From assembly GCA_023374045.1 (NCBI GenBank), contig CM041776.1, forward strand, positions 44,212,171 through 44,276,170: 64,000 nucleotides of DNA. The letters run 5' to 3'. The notes under the pieces are model-generated. The model was given only the letters and a program-made list of their open reading frames with translations. It did no database searches and was not told where the DNA came from. Each line of letters starts with the position of its first letter. Position 1 is the stretch's first letter. Shown here in pieces: positions 21,057 to 32,100 of this stretch. The DNA comes from Limonium bicolor (lineage: Eukaryota > Streptophyta > Magnoliopsida > Caryophyllales > Plumbaginaceae). The translations under genes were made by a program, and so were the position numbers.

Positions 21057-23751
21057 CAAAGATGAAGCTTATCTAACCAACTCCCCTGAAAGTCTAAGGC
21101 ACATGCCCGAAGCATGTCCTCCAGTGTCTGGATGGTCCTTTCTGTCTGACCGTCGGTCTGAGGATGGAAGGCGGTACTCAACTTCAATTCTGTACCCAAC
21201 GCTTCCCGTGTAGCTCTCCAGTATCTCGAAAGAAATCTGGTGTCGCGGTCAGATACTATGGTTTTCGGGACTCCGTGATGTCTGATAATCTCCTTGTCAA
21301 ATAGCTCTGCAAGTTTCACTACCTTCCAGGTGTCCTTCATCGGTATGAATCGGGCAACCTTGGTAAGGCGATCAACTACAACCCAGATCATGTTGAGTCC
21401 TCCCCTGGCAGGTGGGAGTCCTACAACAAAATCCATGGAGATATCATGAAATTTCCACTCCGGAACTGGCATTGATTGTACCATTCCGCCCGGTCTACGA
21501 TGTTCGAATTTTACCTTATGACATGTTAAGCATCTCAATACAAATTCTGTCACATCCGATTTCATTCCAGACCACTAGAAGTACCTCTTCATGTCTTTGT
21601 ACATCCTGGAGGCTCCCGGATGGACTGACAATGTGGAACTGTGTGACTCTCGCAGGATGCGATCCCTTAGCTCAGCATTGCTTCGGGGGACGCATAGCCT
21701 GCCATTCAACCGAATCAAACCGTCTTCATGAACCTTAAAATCATATTTCTTCTTTTCAAATGTACCATTTTCGATCTTTTGTCTGATTTCGGTTAAGTAA
21801 GGGTCGCTCAACTGAGCGTCTCGCACCTCGTCAACCAAGCTAGAAGAAGCGAGTAGCGAATGGAGCGAGTGTGCTCGACGGCTCAGGGCGTCGGCTACAA
21901 TGTTTGCCTTCCCTTCCTTATACTGTAGGTCGATGTCGTAGTCTGAGAGAAACTCCATCCACCTTTTCTGTCTCAAATTCAGTTCTTTCTGTGTGAATAC
22001 ATACTGTAAGCTCTTGTGGTCGGAGTAGATGGTGATGCTTACCCCATAGAGATAGTGTCGCCATATCTTCAAGGCGAAGACAATGGCTCCTAACTCTAAG
22101 TCGTGTGTCGGGTAATTCTCCTCATGCTTTTTCAGCTGACGGGAGGCATAAGCTACAACCTTGCCATGCTGCATGAGTACGCATCCCATTCCTTTGCCCG
22201 ATGCATCACAATATACCTCAAATCCCTCTGTGCCCTCTAGAGGAGTAAGGATGGGCGCTGAGGTCAATGAGTCCTTTAGGCTCTGAAATGATAACTCGCA
22301 CTCGTCTGTCCATACAAACGGTGCATCTTTCTTCATCAGTGTAGTAATGGGCTTAGCGACTTTCGAGAAGTCCTTCACAAATCTCCGGTAGTAACCGGTT
22401 AGACCAAGAAAGCTCCGGATGTCGGTAACAGTCTTAGGTCTAGGCCATGATCGTACATCTTCAATCTTAGAAGGGTCAACTGAGATACCTGCGCTCGAGA
22501 TGACATGACCAAGGAATGATACCTGATCTAGCCAGAACTTGCATTTGGAGAACTTCGCATACAACTGGTTCTCGCGCAGTGTCTCTAGCACTTTCCTCAA
22601 ATGAATTTCATGTTCCTCTGCTGATTTTGAGTATACTAGGATGTCATCAATAAATACAACAACTGAGGTGTCCATCTGCTCACTGAATAGTCGATTCATG
22701 AGGTCCATGAATTTTGCCGGTGCGTTTGACAAACTGAATGGCATAACGGTGAATTCGTAGTGGCCATATCTGGTACGGAATGCCGTTTTCTCAATATCTT
22801 GCTCTTTGATGGCGATCTGATGAAACCCAGAACGGAGGTCGATCTTGGAGAAGACTGATGCTCCTTTCAGCTGATCAAATATGTCGTCGATGCTTGGCAA
22901 CGGGTATTTATTTTTGACTGTGACCGCATTCAGCTCGCGGTAGTCAATACAAAGTCGGAGGCTACCGTCCTTCTTCTTCACAAAGAGGACCGGTGCTCCC
23001 CAGGGTAATACGCTCGGGCGTATGAACCCTTTGTCGAGTAGGTCACGTAGTTGTTCCTTCAGTTCAGTCATTTCAGCAGGTGACATGCGGTACGGTGCCC
23101 TAGCAATGGGACCGGTACCTGGCAAAAGATCAATTTCAAATTCTACTACTCTCCGAGGTGGCATGCCGGGTAGCTCCTTAGGAAATACGTCGGGAAATTC
23201 GGATACAACCGGTACATCCTCACTGAACTCTGGATCTCTCTCCAGGTCTTGTACATAACAAAGATACACTTCATGGCCCTTTCTGAGCTCCCGGTACATC
23301 GCCATAGCAGATATGAGTGTGGTTGAAGGCTCTCTCGGTCTCTGGCGGTAAGATACGGTAACCCCAGAAGGACTCTTGAGCAGTAATCGATGCTCGGCGC
23401 AGAGGATTCTACCCTTGTGCCGCTCCAACCAATTCATTCCGATGATTAAGTCGAATCCCAATCCATTAAACTCGATGAAAGAGATGGGAAACACTTTGTT
23501 TTTGATTTCTATGGTGGTTGATTGATAATACTTGGTGCACTTTACTCGCTCCTTCGATGGGAGAGTAACCACAAAATTCGGTAGCTCATCCGCATCTAGT
23601 TTCAACCTCTTCATGAAAGATGGTGATACGAAAGTGTGAGAGGCGCCAGAGTTGAATAACACATTGGCTTCAATGCCGTTCACTAGGAAGGTTCTCGTTA
23701 AGATGGTGCCGCTTCTGCCGGCTTGTGCTTCGGTGAGGATACTCAGGTTAC
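21057..23751 (-). pseudogene. pol: E4 pol: protease, reverse transcriptase, RNase H, truncated integrase
   Basis: A long frame runs from the probable exon start at 23751 to a TAG at 21575-21577, then resumes in the same frame to 21057. Counting from the first Met (23683): protease NSGASH at 11-16, where family members have Asp in place of the first Asn, so the catalytic residue is lost; reverse transcriptase about 200-395 with KIDLRSG near 280 and FIDDIL near 344; RNase H with YCDASG near 491, LELGA near 529, SDHKSL near 554 and ADALSRR near 597; integrase zinc region starting after 680. The TAG replaces a residue that is usually Trp. Beyond it the integrase core keeps Asp (DFVVGLP), Asp (SDRDTRF) and Glu (GQTER). 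The frame stops being integrase after GSWLDKLH at the E3 junction. The sequence is of the Tekay/Del type by eye. Confidence 0.93.
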
Positions 23752-24807
23752 CTTCGGTACCGAGTCAACAACCTATTGAAGTCACAATTGGATAAGTATT
23801 GATGGTGGACACAAGTGGAATTTAAATCAACACTGCTCTTTATTGATAAACCAACCATCATACATACCGTGTCTCTAATACTAGTAACTAATAGATTACA
23901 TGATACTATGAATTTAATACTTCCTAAAGGTAAGGTTTAGGCGTCCTGGTTTCATGTGTGTGGCATTGATTATTGCTGGTGGTGCCATATTCAACTTGAT
24001 CTTGTTGATCCCGTGATACACCATCCTATAGTTTCCACCCATGATTAGGACATCTCCTGATCTCAATACCAATTTCTGTGCGAGGTCCACACGCTTCTGC
24101 TCATTATACATAAAGATGGCGTCATCACCAATGGACCAAGACACTACGGGCACTCCTTGTTCAAGAGATTCCGCTGTCTCGTCCTTGTCTTAGTGTAACC
24201 CAAGTCGTCCTTCTTTCTCATAGAAGTTGACGATACAGAGGTCCGCTTCAAGTGCGGGGATCGGTTCATGTTCACATTGTCGTGTGAGTTCTACTGATTG
24301 TGTGACGAGTGTCTGAAACTCTAGAGGTATTGTCGGTGGCGTTGCTCCGTCTTGTGTTCGTGTCTCTTGGTATGTCTTGGTATAAGGATTCCAATCCTTT
24401 CCCAAGCACATCATCTTCAGCTTCATCTTCGCTCCACCAGGGAATTCGGGTGTATAAAATCCTCCTTGACCCGTTCCTAGTTCGTTGCATCGTCGAATGA
24501 TTGAAATTTGGGCTTCGGGTGTCAGGTATTACCTTAATAGAATCATACCTGGTCGGATGACTTGACACTGCTCGCTGGTGTAGTAGTGATTGGTGATGTC
24601 GATCTCTTCTTGATTCAGGTTTACCGGTATCGGATAACAGATACTATAGCTTCCTATGGTTATAAATTTCATCTACAGTGAGTACTAGTTTCGACTACTT
24701 CATTTCATGCTCAATACACACTTCAATTCATTTACTCATGCATTCACTCATACGATTACTCTAACACTTAGACATGCTTCTCAAGGATTAAAGGTTCGGA
24801 TAATTAC
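23752..24807 (-). other. AlkB-bearing insert or long intron between gag and pol
   Basis: Removing 24807 to 23752 (minus strand) joins the Gag tail to the protease leader without a frame break: the exon before ends with one base of a codon and the next supplies two. The left edge has a donor-like CCCAG/GTAATT. The right edge, CCGAAG, is a weak acceptor. GGTAA occurs at both joints, so the segment could instead be an insertion with a 5-bp target duplication. A second phase-compatible acceptor, AACCATAG at 24654, would fuse Gag to AlkB. Confidence 0.6.
23914..24672 (-). pseudogene. AlkB-type 2-oxoglutarate/Fe(II) dioxygenase domain inside E4
   Basis: One frame of about 252 codons on the gag-pol strand, from a possible ATG at 24672 to a natural-looking TAA at 23914. 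It has the AlkB landmarks in order: GTGQGGFYTPEF near residues 79-90, KMMCLGKDWNPYT, CIVNFY, the metal motif His-x-Asp in GRLGLH-x-DKDE, PVVSWSIGD, SGDVLIMGG, the second iron His in MVYHGI, and the 2-oxoglutarate-binding end PGRLNLTFR. It looks most like plant ALKBH1-type proteins. Such enzymes oxidatively remove methyl groups from nucleic acid bases. Two in-frame TAA codons break it: one near residue 50 and one exactly at the x of His-x-Asp, where Gln (CAA) is usual. Both fit a C-to-T change. The iron and 2-oxoglutarate ligands are otherwise kept, so decay looks recent relative to capture. A possible AATAAA lies downstream near 23839. Confidence 0.9.
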
Positions 24808-26312
24808 CTGGGCCGGATTTAGAACCGGACTCGTCACGGTCTATGACATGCAAGACAGGCTGCCTTTGAGGTGCACCCCTCTGAGGTCCCCGGGATCCCT
24901 GTCCCTGTGGTGCCTGCTGGGTCGGTGCATCGCCCGATGCAACCTCCTTGCCTTCCCTCTGCTTGTAGCTTTGGAAGTTCCCTTTTGGTTTGGCATTTTC
25001 GGGGCAGAAGTTGGCTCGGTGTCCGGGCTTCTGACAGTTGTAGCACCGGATTTCTCTCCCTTGGCAATCCTTGCCGGGATGGTCTTGGTTGCACCTTCGG
25101 CACATGTAGCTGCAGCCGTCAGGGTAGTTCTTGGTGGAACCGGAGCCAGAACCTGAGGTTTAGAGGGTTAGCACATGTGTGCGTGGATATACTAGATATG
25201 ATACTCGTACGAATACGATTTTGTAATAGAAGTTTACCCTTAGGTGGGTGTGATCTCAGTGGCTTTGCGGCCACCGGTGCAGAAGAACCTAGTTGAAGCA
25301 GCTCAACTGGTTTGCCCTGCTCAGCATGGGCACTGCTCTCACTTGGGAATTTCTTTTGGGATTGCTGAAAGAAATTTCCCTTCTTCTTTTTCCAGCTTTT
25401 ACCTTGGTTCTGCTCCTCACCATTGGTGTTCTTGTTGTTGGCTTTGCGCTTCAGCGCGGTTTTTTCATCCCTTAATTGGCAAGTGATCTCAACGCGAGAA
25501 GCCGCGTGATAACACTCCTGAAGTTTCAGGTATTAGCCGGGATTCTCGTTTAAGATAGGATAAAGAAGAGATTCAAGGAATTCAAGGAAATTAAGGAATT
25601 GAATTGATACTAAGGGTTAACCGACATTTACCTGAAGAGAGGTAAATCGAGTGTAGCCCATACCGTACCGAAGGCGATGGCTCAGACCGCCATAGAAGCG
25701 ATCGACCAACACCTGGCCGGTGTATCCTAGATCGGGTAGAAGACGGAGGATAGAAGTGAAGGTTCTGTAGTACTCATCGACAGACATCTTCTCTATCATC
25801 TTCAAGGCATCCAGCTCTAGCCTTTTCTTGGTTTTCACATGCTCCAGATAGTATTTGGAACGGAGGAGTGAGGCAAAGGACTCCCAGTCGAAGGTGGGGT
25901 CATTGACATGCTCATGCTTGACCAGCTTCCACCAATCCATGGCTTCATCCTTCAGATAGTAGGCAGCAACTCTAACTCGAACTCCAGCAGGAGCTTCGAG
26001 GGTTTCAAACGCCGTCTCCATCTCGGAGATATAGGCTTCGAGCTTAGCCGGATCACTCTCGCCCCTGAAGCAAGGAGGGCGGAGTTCCGCTACAGCTTTT
26101 ACCCAGTTAGCTTCTCTGGGTGGAGGGGGAGGGATTGGTCCCGCTTGGTTCTGTTGGTTTTGCTGATTTTGTTGCATCGCGGTGATTACTTGTGGTAGCA
26201 TCTGCGCTACCGTGGCGGCGACGATCTCGGCTATCGTCTGCGCGCCGGGTCCGTCAGATGTCTCTCCCCTAGGTCGGCCTCGACCTAGTCCTAAGATCTG
26301 AACATTTAGCAT
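24808..26312 (-). CDS. gag: E4 gag: capsid and nucleocapsid, split by two short introns
   Basis: Three open blocks join in frame: 26312-25632 (227 codons), 25517-25238 (93 codons plus one base) and 25152-24808 (345 bases). Block 1 has a Gly/Arg/Pro-rich start, a Gln-rich run, then a Retrotrans_gag-type region from about residue 70 (ELRPPCFRGE, KDEAMDWWK, YYRTFTSILRLLPD). Block 2 is a basic Lys-rich linker. Block 3 carries two zinc knuckles: a canonical one, CYNCQKPGHRANFC (CX2CX4HX4C), preceded by a shorter CRRCNQDHPGKDC. The product would form the particle shell and bind the RNA. No stop interrupts the joined frame, unlike pol and AlkB. The start at 26312 is the first Met after the primer site leader. 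Confidence 0.85.
25153..25237 (-). other. Inferred gag intron 2 (85 bp)
   Basis: Minus-strand donor CCTAAGG/GTAAAC, branch-like GTGCTAAC, acceptor AACCTCAG. It joins codons across one base plus two bases and leads directly into the zinc-knuckle block. Confidence 0.7.
25518..25631 (-). other. Inferred gag intron 1 (114 bp)
   Basis: Minus-strand donor CTTCAG/GTAAATG, T-rich body with a GGCTAATAC branch-like site, acceptor AAACTTCAG. Read through, it gives a stop after four codons; spliced, the Gag frame continues in phase 0. Confidence 0.7.
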
Positions 26313-26492
26313 TTACATTAGGCTTCGCAAGATATGACCTCAAGGTCTTGGAATTTAAACAAGGTATTGTTCCTAAGAACGTTAAGGGTATCCGTTATTA
26401 ATAACGGTAGTTCCTAGTTAAGTTTCTAAGTATTCGTCTTAGGACGGTTGAAATCCTAACTCGGTAATCCCCTATGCTCGGTAACTAAGGAC

Positions 26493-26520
26493 ATCAGAGC
26501 GTTACTACGCTCTGATACCA
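26493..26520 (-). promoter_or_regulatory. E4 primer binding site within a hairpin
   Basis: Minus-strand TGGTATCAGAGC (26509-26520), five bases from the LTR, the initiator-Met tRNA site. As in E2, ATCAGAGCG and CGCTCTGAT (26493-26516) form a 9-bp stem. Confidence 0.93.
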
Positions 26521-26525
26521 AATAT

Positions 26526-29186
26526 TGTAACACCCCTACCGTTAATCCTATGCTTACCGTCCAATCATCCTCTTAATCCAATCAGTTCATAGCTGAAGAC
26601 TACTACTTACTACGGCGGGTGATACAACGCCGCTAACCGCCCATACGGCTAGCTAGGCTTACCTTACTTACAATCACGGTCTGATGCTCAAAGCATACCG
26701 AGCTACTACAATTACTTACCCATTCCAAAAACATAACATACTTACAATCCTGGATCACCGAGTATTTTAAAGTATCAAATTACATCCTTTACCAATCTTT
26801 CCAAAGAATGAGTTTCTAACCGCTACTCATCTATACCCAATCTCCATCCTATCAATATCCAAAAAGGTGTACCCCATGGTACACCGGCTATCAAAAAGCT
26901 ACAGCCGTGTACTACTTAGTACACCATTCATAATTCATCAATTACAATCCAAAAAGAAGACAAAAGAAACAAGCTACATCTCTTCACAGTCTTCATCCTT
27001 CTCTTGTACCTGCGTGCAGTAAAAACATTGCCCCAAGGGGCTCAGCAAAAGCTGCGCATGAACTCCGCATATACCGCGTGCTAGCTAGGGCACGCCGACT
27101 AATTAAGGTCAAATAGGCATGTGGTTCATTTTTATCATACATACATGCTTACATACAACATACATTCACATACAATACTTCATACAATGCAAGATAGCAA
27201 TACAATAGCACACACACTTACTTACCTTCACCGAGTTAGCCAATTTACGCATCCGGGTTAATCGGAATGCTTGTTACTCCTTTACTCATTACACGATGCT
27301 TACACATTCTCTTTCATACTTTACTTTCCCCATACTCATTTACTTACTCTTACTTTCTTACTCTTACTCATGTTAAGCCGGTATGGCCTCTGGGCAGGGA
27401 CTACACCGTCCCACCACCAGGCTTTGGGTGACTCACTAATCCAGGATGCTACCCATTTAAGGGGTTTGGGCCGTGGACCAGTTTAAGAGCCAGGAATTGG
27501 AGTCAACCTCTTATGGCTCCGCATCCTCACGCGTGGCCGAAACTATATCGGACTTCTACTCATTCCAATTTAATTACCAATTTAAGTTAGATTGGTTAGC
27601 TTGTTAGGAATTAGTTAGAAGTCCAATCACAATCACAATCGGTCACAGTACCTTACCACATACATACACACATTCATATTCATCCATACATTTCATGAAT
27701 TATACAAACTAAGATTTAAGAAAAATATTCACATCATACAACACTACATATTCACAAGTATGCATAGTAACTCCGATTCTTGCATTTATCTTATTTGGTG
27801 ATCAATTAGCACACAACACACAAATCAGAGTAACCAAGATAGCATACGGGGCATGAGGAATTCATACCGTTCACCGTTGTACTTGTATCCCAACTTTCCT
27901 TCGGTGCTCACAAATCAAGTCCTATGTGATTAATTTAACTATCATTAACTTAATTCGATTACTCTTGCGTTTCCTAAGTCATACTTACTAAGTCCTTTCC
28001 ATTCTTACACTTACACATTATTACTTACTCTTCTTTACTTTAAGTTTATTCCCTTACTTAACATTGGTACATTGATATATGTACATTTATATATGTGGGT
28101 ATACATATATATATATATATGTATAATGTATGTTATTATTATTTAATTTAATTTTTTTTTGTATGACTCGACTGACCTTACCCAGGGTCGGACCCAAGGT
28201 CAGTCGAAGTCATTAAGGTACTACACTGGAAAATTACAGGGCCGACCGACCTTGCCAAGTCCGGTCCCAAGGTCGGTCCATTCCAGTGAGTTTTGGTTTC
28301 GAAATTCTGGAGTCGACCGACCATGCATGTCCGGTCCCAAGGTCGGTCCATTCCAATAAGTTTTGTTACAGGCGAATTTCAGGCCGACCGACCTTGCAAG
28401 TCCGGTCCCCAAGGTCGGTCCATTCCAGAAGGTTTTAAGACGGGAATTTTCTGGCCGACCGACCTTGCAAGTTCGGTCCCCAAGGTCGGTCCATTCCAGA
28501 AGCTTTTCGCCCTTTGTAAATCTGGGCTCGACCGACCTTGCAAGTCCGGTCCCAAGGTCGGTCCGGCCCAGTATTTGCATTTTTATTTCTGTTTTCAGTT
28601 CTATCTTTCACCCATTACTTCCCCATTGTCCCTGCACTTATTCCCACATGTTTTATCACTAATTACACACTCTAAATCATGTTGGTTCATTCCTTAATTC
28701 ATTACACAAATCCTATACGCTTACACTCTTGTTCTTCCCAAATTCCATTCCAACACTCACATAGTTTCTTCTCTAGTTGCATTTTGCTACAAATTTCCAC
28801 TCTAACTCTCTCCATCTATAACTCCCTCTTCTATTGTCATTTCTAACACTCCTAATGCATTACAATACATTATCTACCTCTCTCAATCTACTCATCAACT
28901 AGCTCCATTCAAAATCTGTTACAAGCACCTGTTTTACACCTAGTTTCTAGTTCATTAAGTGTTCTATTCCTAGGCAAATTTCGCCATAGTCTCCCCTATA
29001 TTTTGATACTCTCACCACATTGTTTTCACTCACATTTTTAACATTATCTCACATGTTTTCAATAACCATATATATACAAGCTCCTATACACAATACCAAT
29101 ACTAAAACACTCTTAAAAATTCCTGCACTTAACAACCCAATTCCCATTTAGGTTTCAACAAGTTTTACATGCCTTTTAAGGGTTTA
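26526..29186 (-). repeat. E4 5' LTR, start missing
   Basis: Minus-strand LTR ending GGGGTGTTACA at 26526. It holds the same ordered marks as the other families: palindrome array (28170-28563), donor-like site near 27867, CCCCTTGGGG plus acceptor-like GCACGCAG at 27010, and the terminal stem-loop at 26633-26652. At 29186 it is cut off by E5 and does not resume on the other side, so its promoter end is lost. Confidence 0.85.
28170..28563 (-). repeat. Phased palindrome array of E4 (6 copies)
   Basis: Copies at 28170-28205, 28244-28278, 28315-28348, 28386-28420, 28457-28491 and 28530-28563; starts are 74, 71, 71, 71 and 73 bp apart. Arms are GACCGACCTTG and its complement around a CCGGTCC core. 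The spacers share CATTCCAGAAG and a T-rich stretch. A (TA)n tract lies just to the left at 28076-28125. Confidence 0.93.
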
Positions 29187-32100
29187 TGTAACACCCCATC
29201 CAACAACATACACATAACAACATTCTGCAGCGAAAAGTATACTACTTCACATAACTTAACTCGTTGGTGTTACACGCCGTTAACCACCCACGTGGCTAAC
29301 AAGGTATTACATTTACATTGTACCGGTCTGATGGACTAGATTCCCGAGCGACTATACATTATTATCCCTTTCCATTAACAACAAAACAACACATCACATA
29401 CAGTCTTCCAACAGTACCGAGTATTTACAAACTGATGCCGATAACAACTTCGGTCTTACTACACCTACTGTATATATATTTAACTTACATGATTACCCAT
29501 GTACAATGTCTACCCGTCCTACTCTTGAACGGCTTCCAGCTCTCTGTACTTGAAATAGGAAAAGAAGAGAAAGGGTGGCCCCCAAGGGGCTCAACACCTT
29601 TGCTGGTATGGTAATCCCGCAGCCCACATGCTACCGGGCCACACACAACTAATTATCATCTTAGCATGCGATTGTTTATATTTAAATCATGCATGCAACT
29701 GTAAACACACAACACATAATCATTTCGCCTCAATGGGCTCAACAAACGGATAATATATCCTTACCTGATAAGTCACTCATGGTATTCATTATCCCTAGAG
29801 TGTTCCTCCTCTAATGGAGCTACTTCCTTAATAGACGACACTTACCCTTAAGTCGGGTTATCCTTAAACGCCTCTCATCACAAACTGGGATTCATTTCCA
29901 TGATCTACACACTCCATATTTTACAACATATAACATTCCTCACATAACAAAACATAACAACACTTCTCACGTTTCGACGTGCACATGATAACATCGCAAT
30001 AGGAATTGCATTACAACAACATCACATAACATAACGGGAACGGTCCTCTTGGAATCGACCCCAACGTAGCTAATTCACTGGTGAGCCTAGAGAATGGTGT
30101 CACCCTCATGGTAAGCTCGTTATACAATAACAACAACACTCATTACCGTCCTAATAGTCGGACGAGTAACTTAAGTTAAGATGGTTCGGGTTTGGAGGCC
30201 CGAACACACCACACAAACACATGTTCCCCCTAAACCGATCTTAAGTCAGAATAGCTAAGCTTTGGAATAAGCTAATGGGAGATCATAACCCGTGAGGGAA
30301 ACAACCATAACAGAGAGAAGGGTAAGGCTAAGAAGGATACCCACTCCCAAACAACGCGCGACCGGCCAAACCGGATTCCTCACCACTGTTAGTGCATACT
30401 TACTTTTAGATATTAGTTAGAACCCCACTATGGAGTCTATCACATCTACACACCATACAGTATTACAACTGGGTTAAACACACAAGGGAGATCCCTACAT
30501 TCACATACACATATCACACAATTAACACACACATAGCCGTGGTTAGAACGTCCCATGGTTCGGGTCGTTTACTCCGAATACCGAACTCTCTTGTGATCCT
30601 AGACTCAGTTAACTAAGGTTAACACTTCCGAGGTTAAATGGTATCGGAGTTGAACACGCTACATATATGAATTACTGTAAACTCATTTCATGTTTTATCT
30701 TACAACGTGGCAAACATACAGAAAAAACACATTGGCATACAAGCCGGTGTAATCCGGTAGGACACAGGTTGCAAGAAAACCATACCTGTCACCGGAGTCC
30801 ACTTTACCATGTCCACTTATGTTCCTCGAGCATTCTCGAACAACTGACAACATTACATGTATTTTATTAACATCGGGGTAACATGATTGTTTAAAGTCTA
30901 ACACTTATAACTTTTCCCCGTTAACTTAGTTACATAACTTCACTTTTTAACTTGTTTACTTTTACATTTTAATACAACCTTTCCCCCACTAAATTGTCAT
31001 TATAACTCACTTAACGTGTCCTCAACATTCTTATAACATCATTACTTAGTAATCACCATTTTTAGGCAACTTCTCCCACCTTAAAACAAAGTTTTTGGTC
31101 CATACAGTGGCCTGTCCGAACTTGTGTCCGGACTTCCAAGTTCGGACACAAGTCGAGACTCAAAATGAATACAGACGCCTGTCCGAACTTGTGTCCGGAC
31201 TTCGGAAGTTCGGACATGGGTCGAGGAAAATTAAATGAAGAAGCAGGTACGTCCGAACTTGTGTCCGGACTTCCCAAGGTCGGACACAAGTCGAGACTCT
31301 GAAAATTTTTACGCAACAGGCCTGTCCGATCGTCCATGTCCGGACGGATGTTCGGACAAAGCAAAACACTCATTTTCTAAGCCTTTAAGCACTTAACCAA
31401 TTTCACCAAATTCTCCTAAAGCCTCATAATGTTTCCTAACATCATTTGGTACATCAAACACACCTTTAGCCATGTGCTAAACTCTTTAAATCACTCACCA
31501 AAACCATCTTATCATTCACAAATTTCTTACAAAATTCCTAGCACTTGGGATGTTTTCTCCTAAGATTTCTAAGTGGTAGTTCACCAATAATGACCACTAC
31601 ACCAAGGTGTTTCCTCTACACCTTAACATCATCTCAACTTCTTTTCTTACTAACTAAATCTCCTTTTCACAACTTCTTAAAATTCCTTACTCAAAACCCT
31701 TACCTAAACATCATTCCCTCCTTATTCATCAACATTACCAACCTTAAACAAACTTCTCCAAGCAGGGTGGCTGAGGCCCCTTGGGTGCTGAGCCCCTTGG
31801 GGGCCACCCTTTCTCTTCTTTTCTTATTTCAGGTACGAAGAGCTGAAAGCCGTTCGAGAGTAGGATGGGGTAGTCGTTGTACATGGTAATCATTTAAGTG
31901 TATATATATACAGTAGGTGTAGTAAGACCGAAATTGTTATCGGCATCAGTTTATAAATACTCGGTACAGTAGGAAGGTATGTGTATGTTGTGTTGGTAAT
32001 GGAAAGGGGTAAATATGTGTAGTCGCTCGGGAATCTATTCCATCAGACCGGTACAATGTAAATGTAATAGCCTTGTTAGCCACGTGGGTGGTTAACGGCG

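Larger units (their letters stand above)
21057..29186 (-). mobile_element. E4: Ty3/gypsy (Tekay/Del-type) element carrying an AlkB domain
   Basis: Minus-strand element. From right to left: a 5' LTR (26526-29186, its start missing), primer site (26509-26520), gag in three blocks, an AlkB reading frame, then protease, reverse transcriptase, RNase H and part of integrase. Integrase stops at 21057, where E3 abuts, so the integrase C-terminus, any chromodomain and the 3' LTR are absent. It is the only coding element in the window. It has several inactivating changes and is not autonomous now. Confidence 0.93.

Noticed and set aside
23914..24672. AlkB frame as an independent host gene
   Set aside because: It sits in the gag-pol strand between Gag and protease with frame-compatible joints and no host promoter or neighbours. 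A chance insertion of a host copy is still possible and is listed as an alternative.
24707..25486. Plus-strand frames of up to 149 codons opposite gag
   Set aside because: The minus strand carries the zinc-knuckle and linker frames with clear family motifs; the plus frames are shadows.
28170..28563. CRISPR-like array: 35-bp palindromic repeats with spacers of about 37 bp
   Set aside because: It lies in a plant LTR, the spacers are themselves related copies, and there are no cas genes. It is a tandem repeat with palindromic units.
28221..28697. Frames of 99-134 codons over the E4 palindrome array on both strands
   Set aside because: Repeated units without stops give open frames on both strands; the peptides are just the translated repeat.
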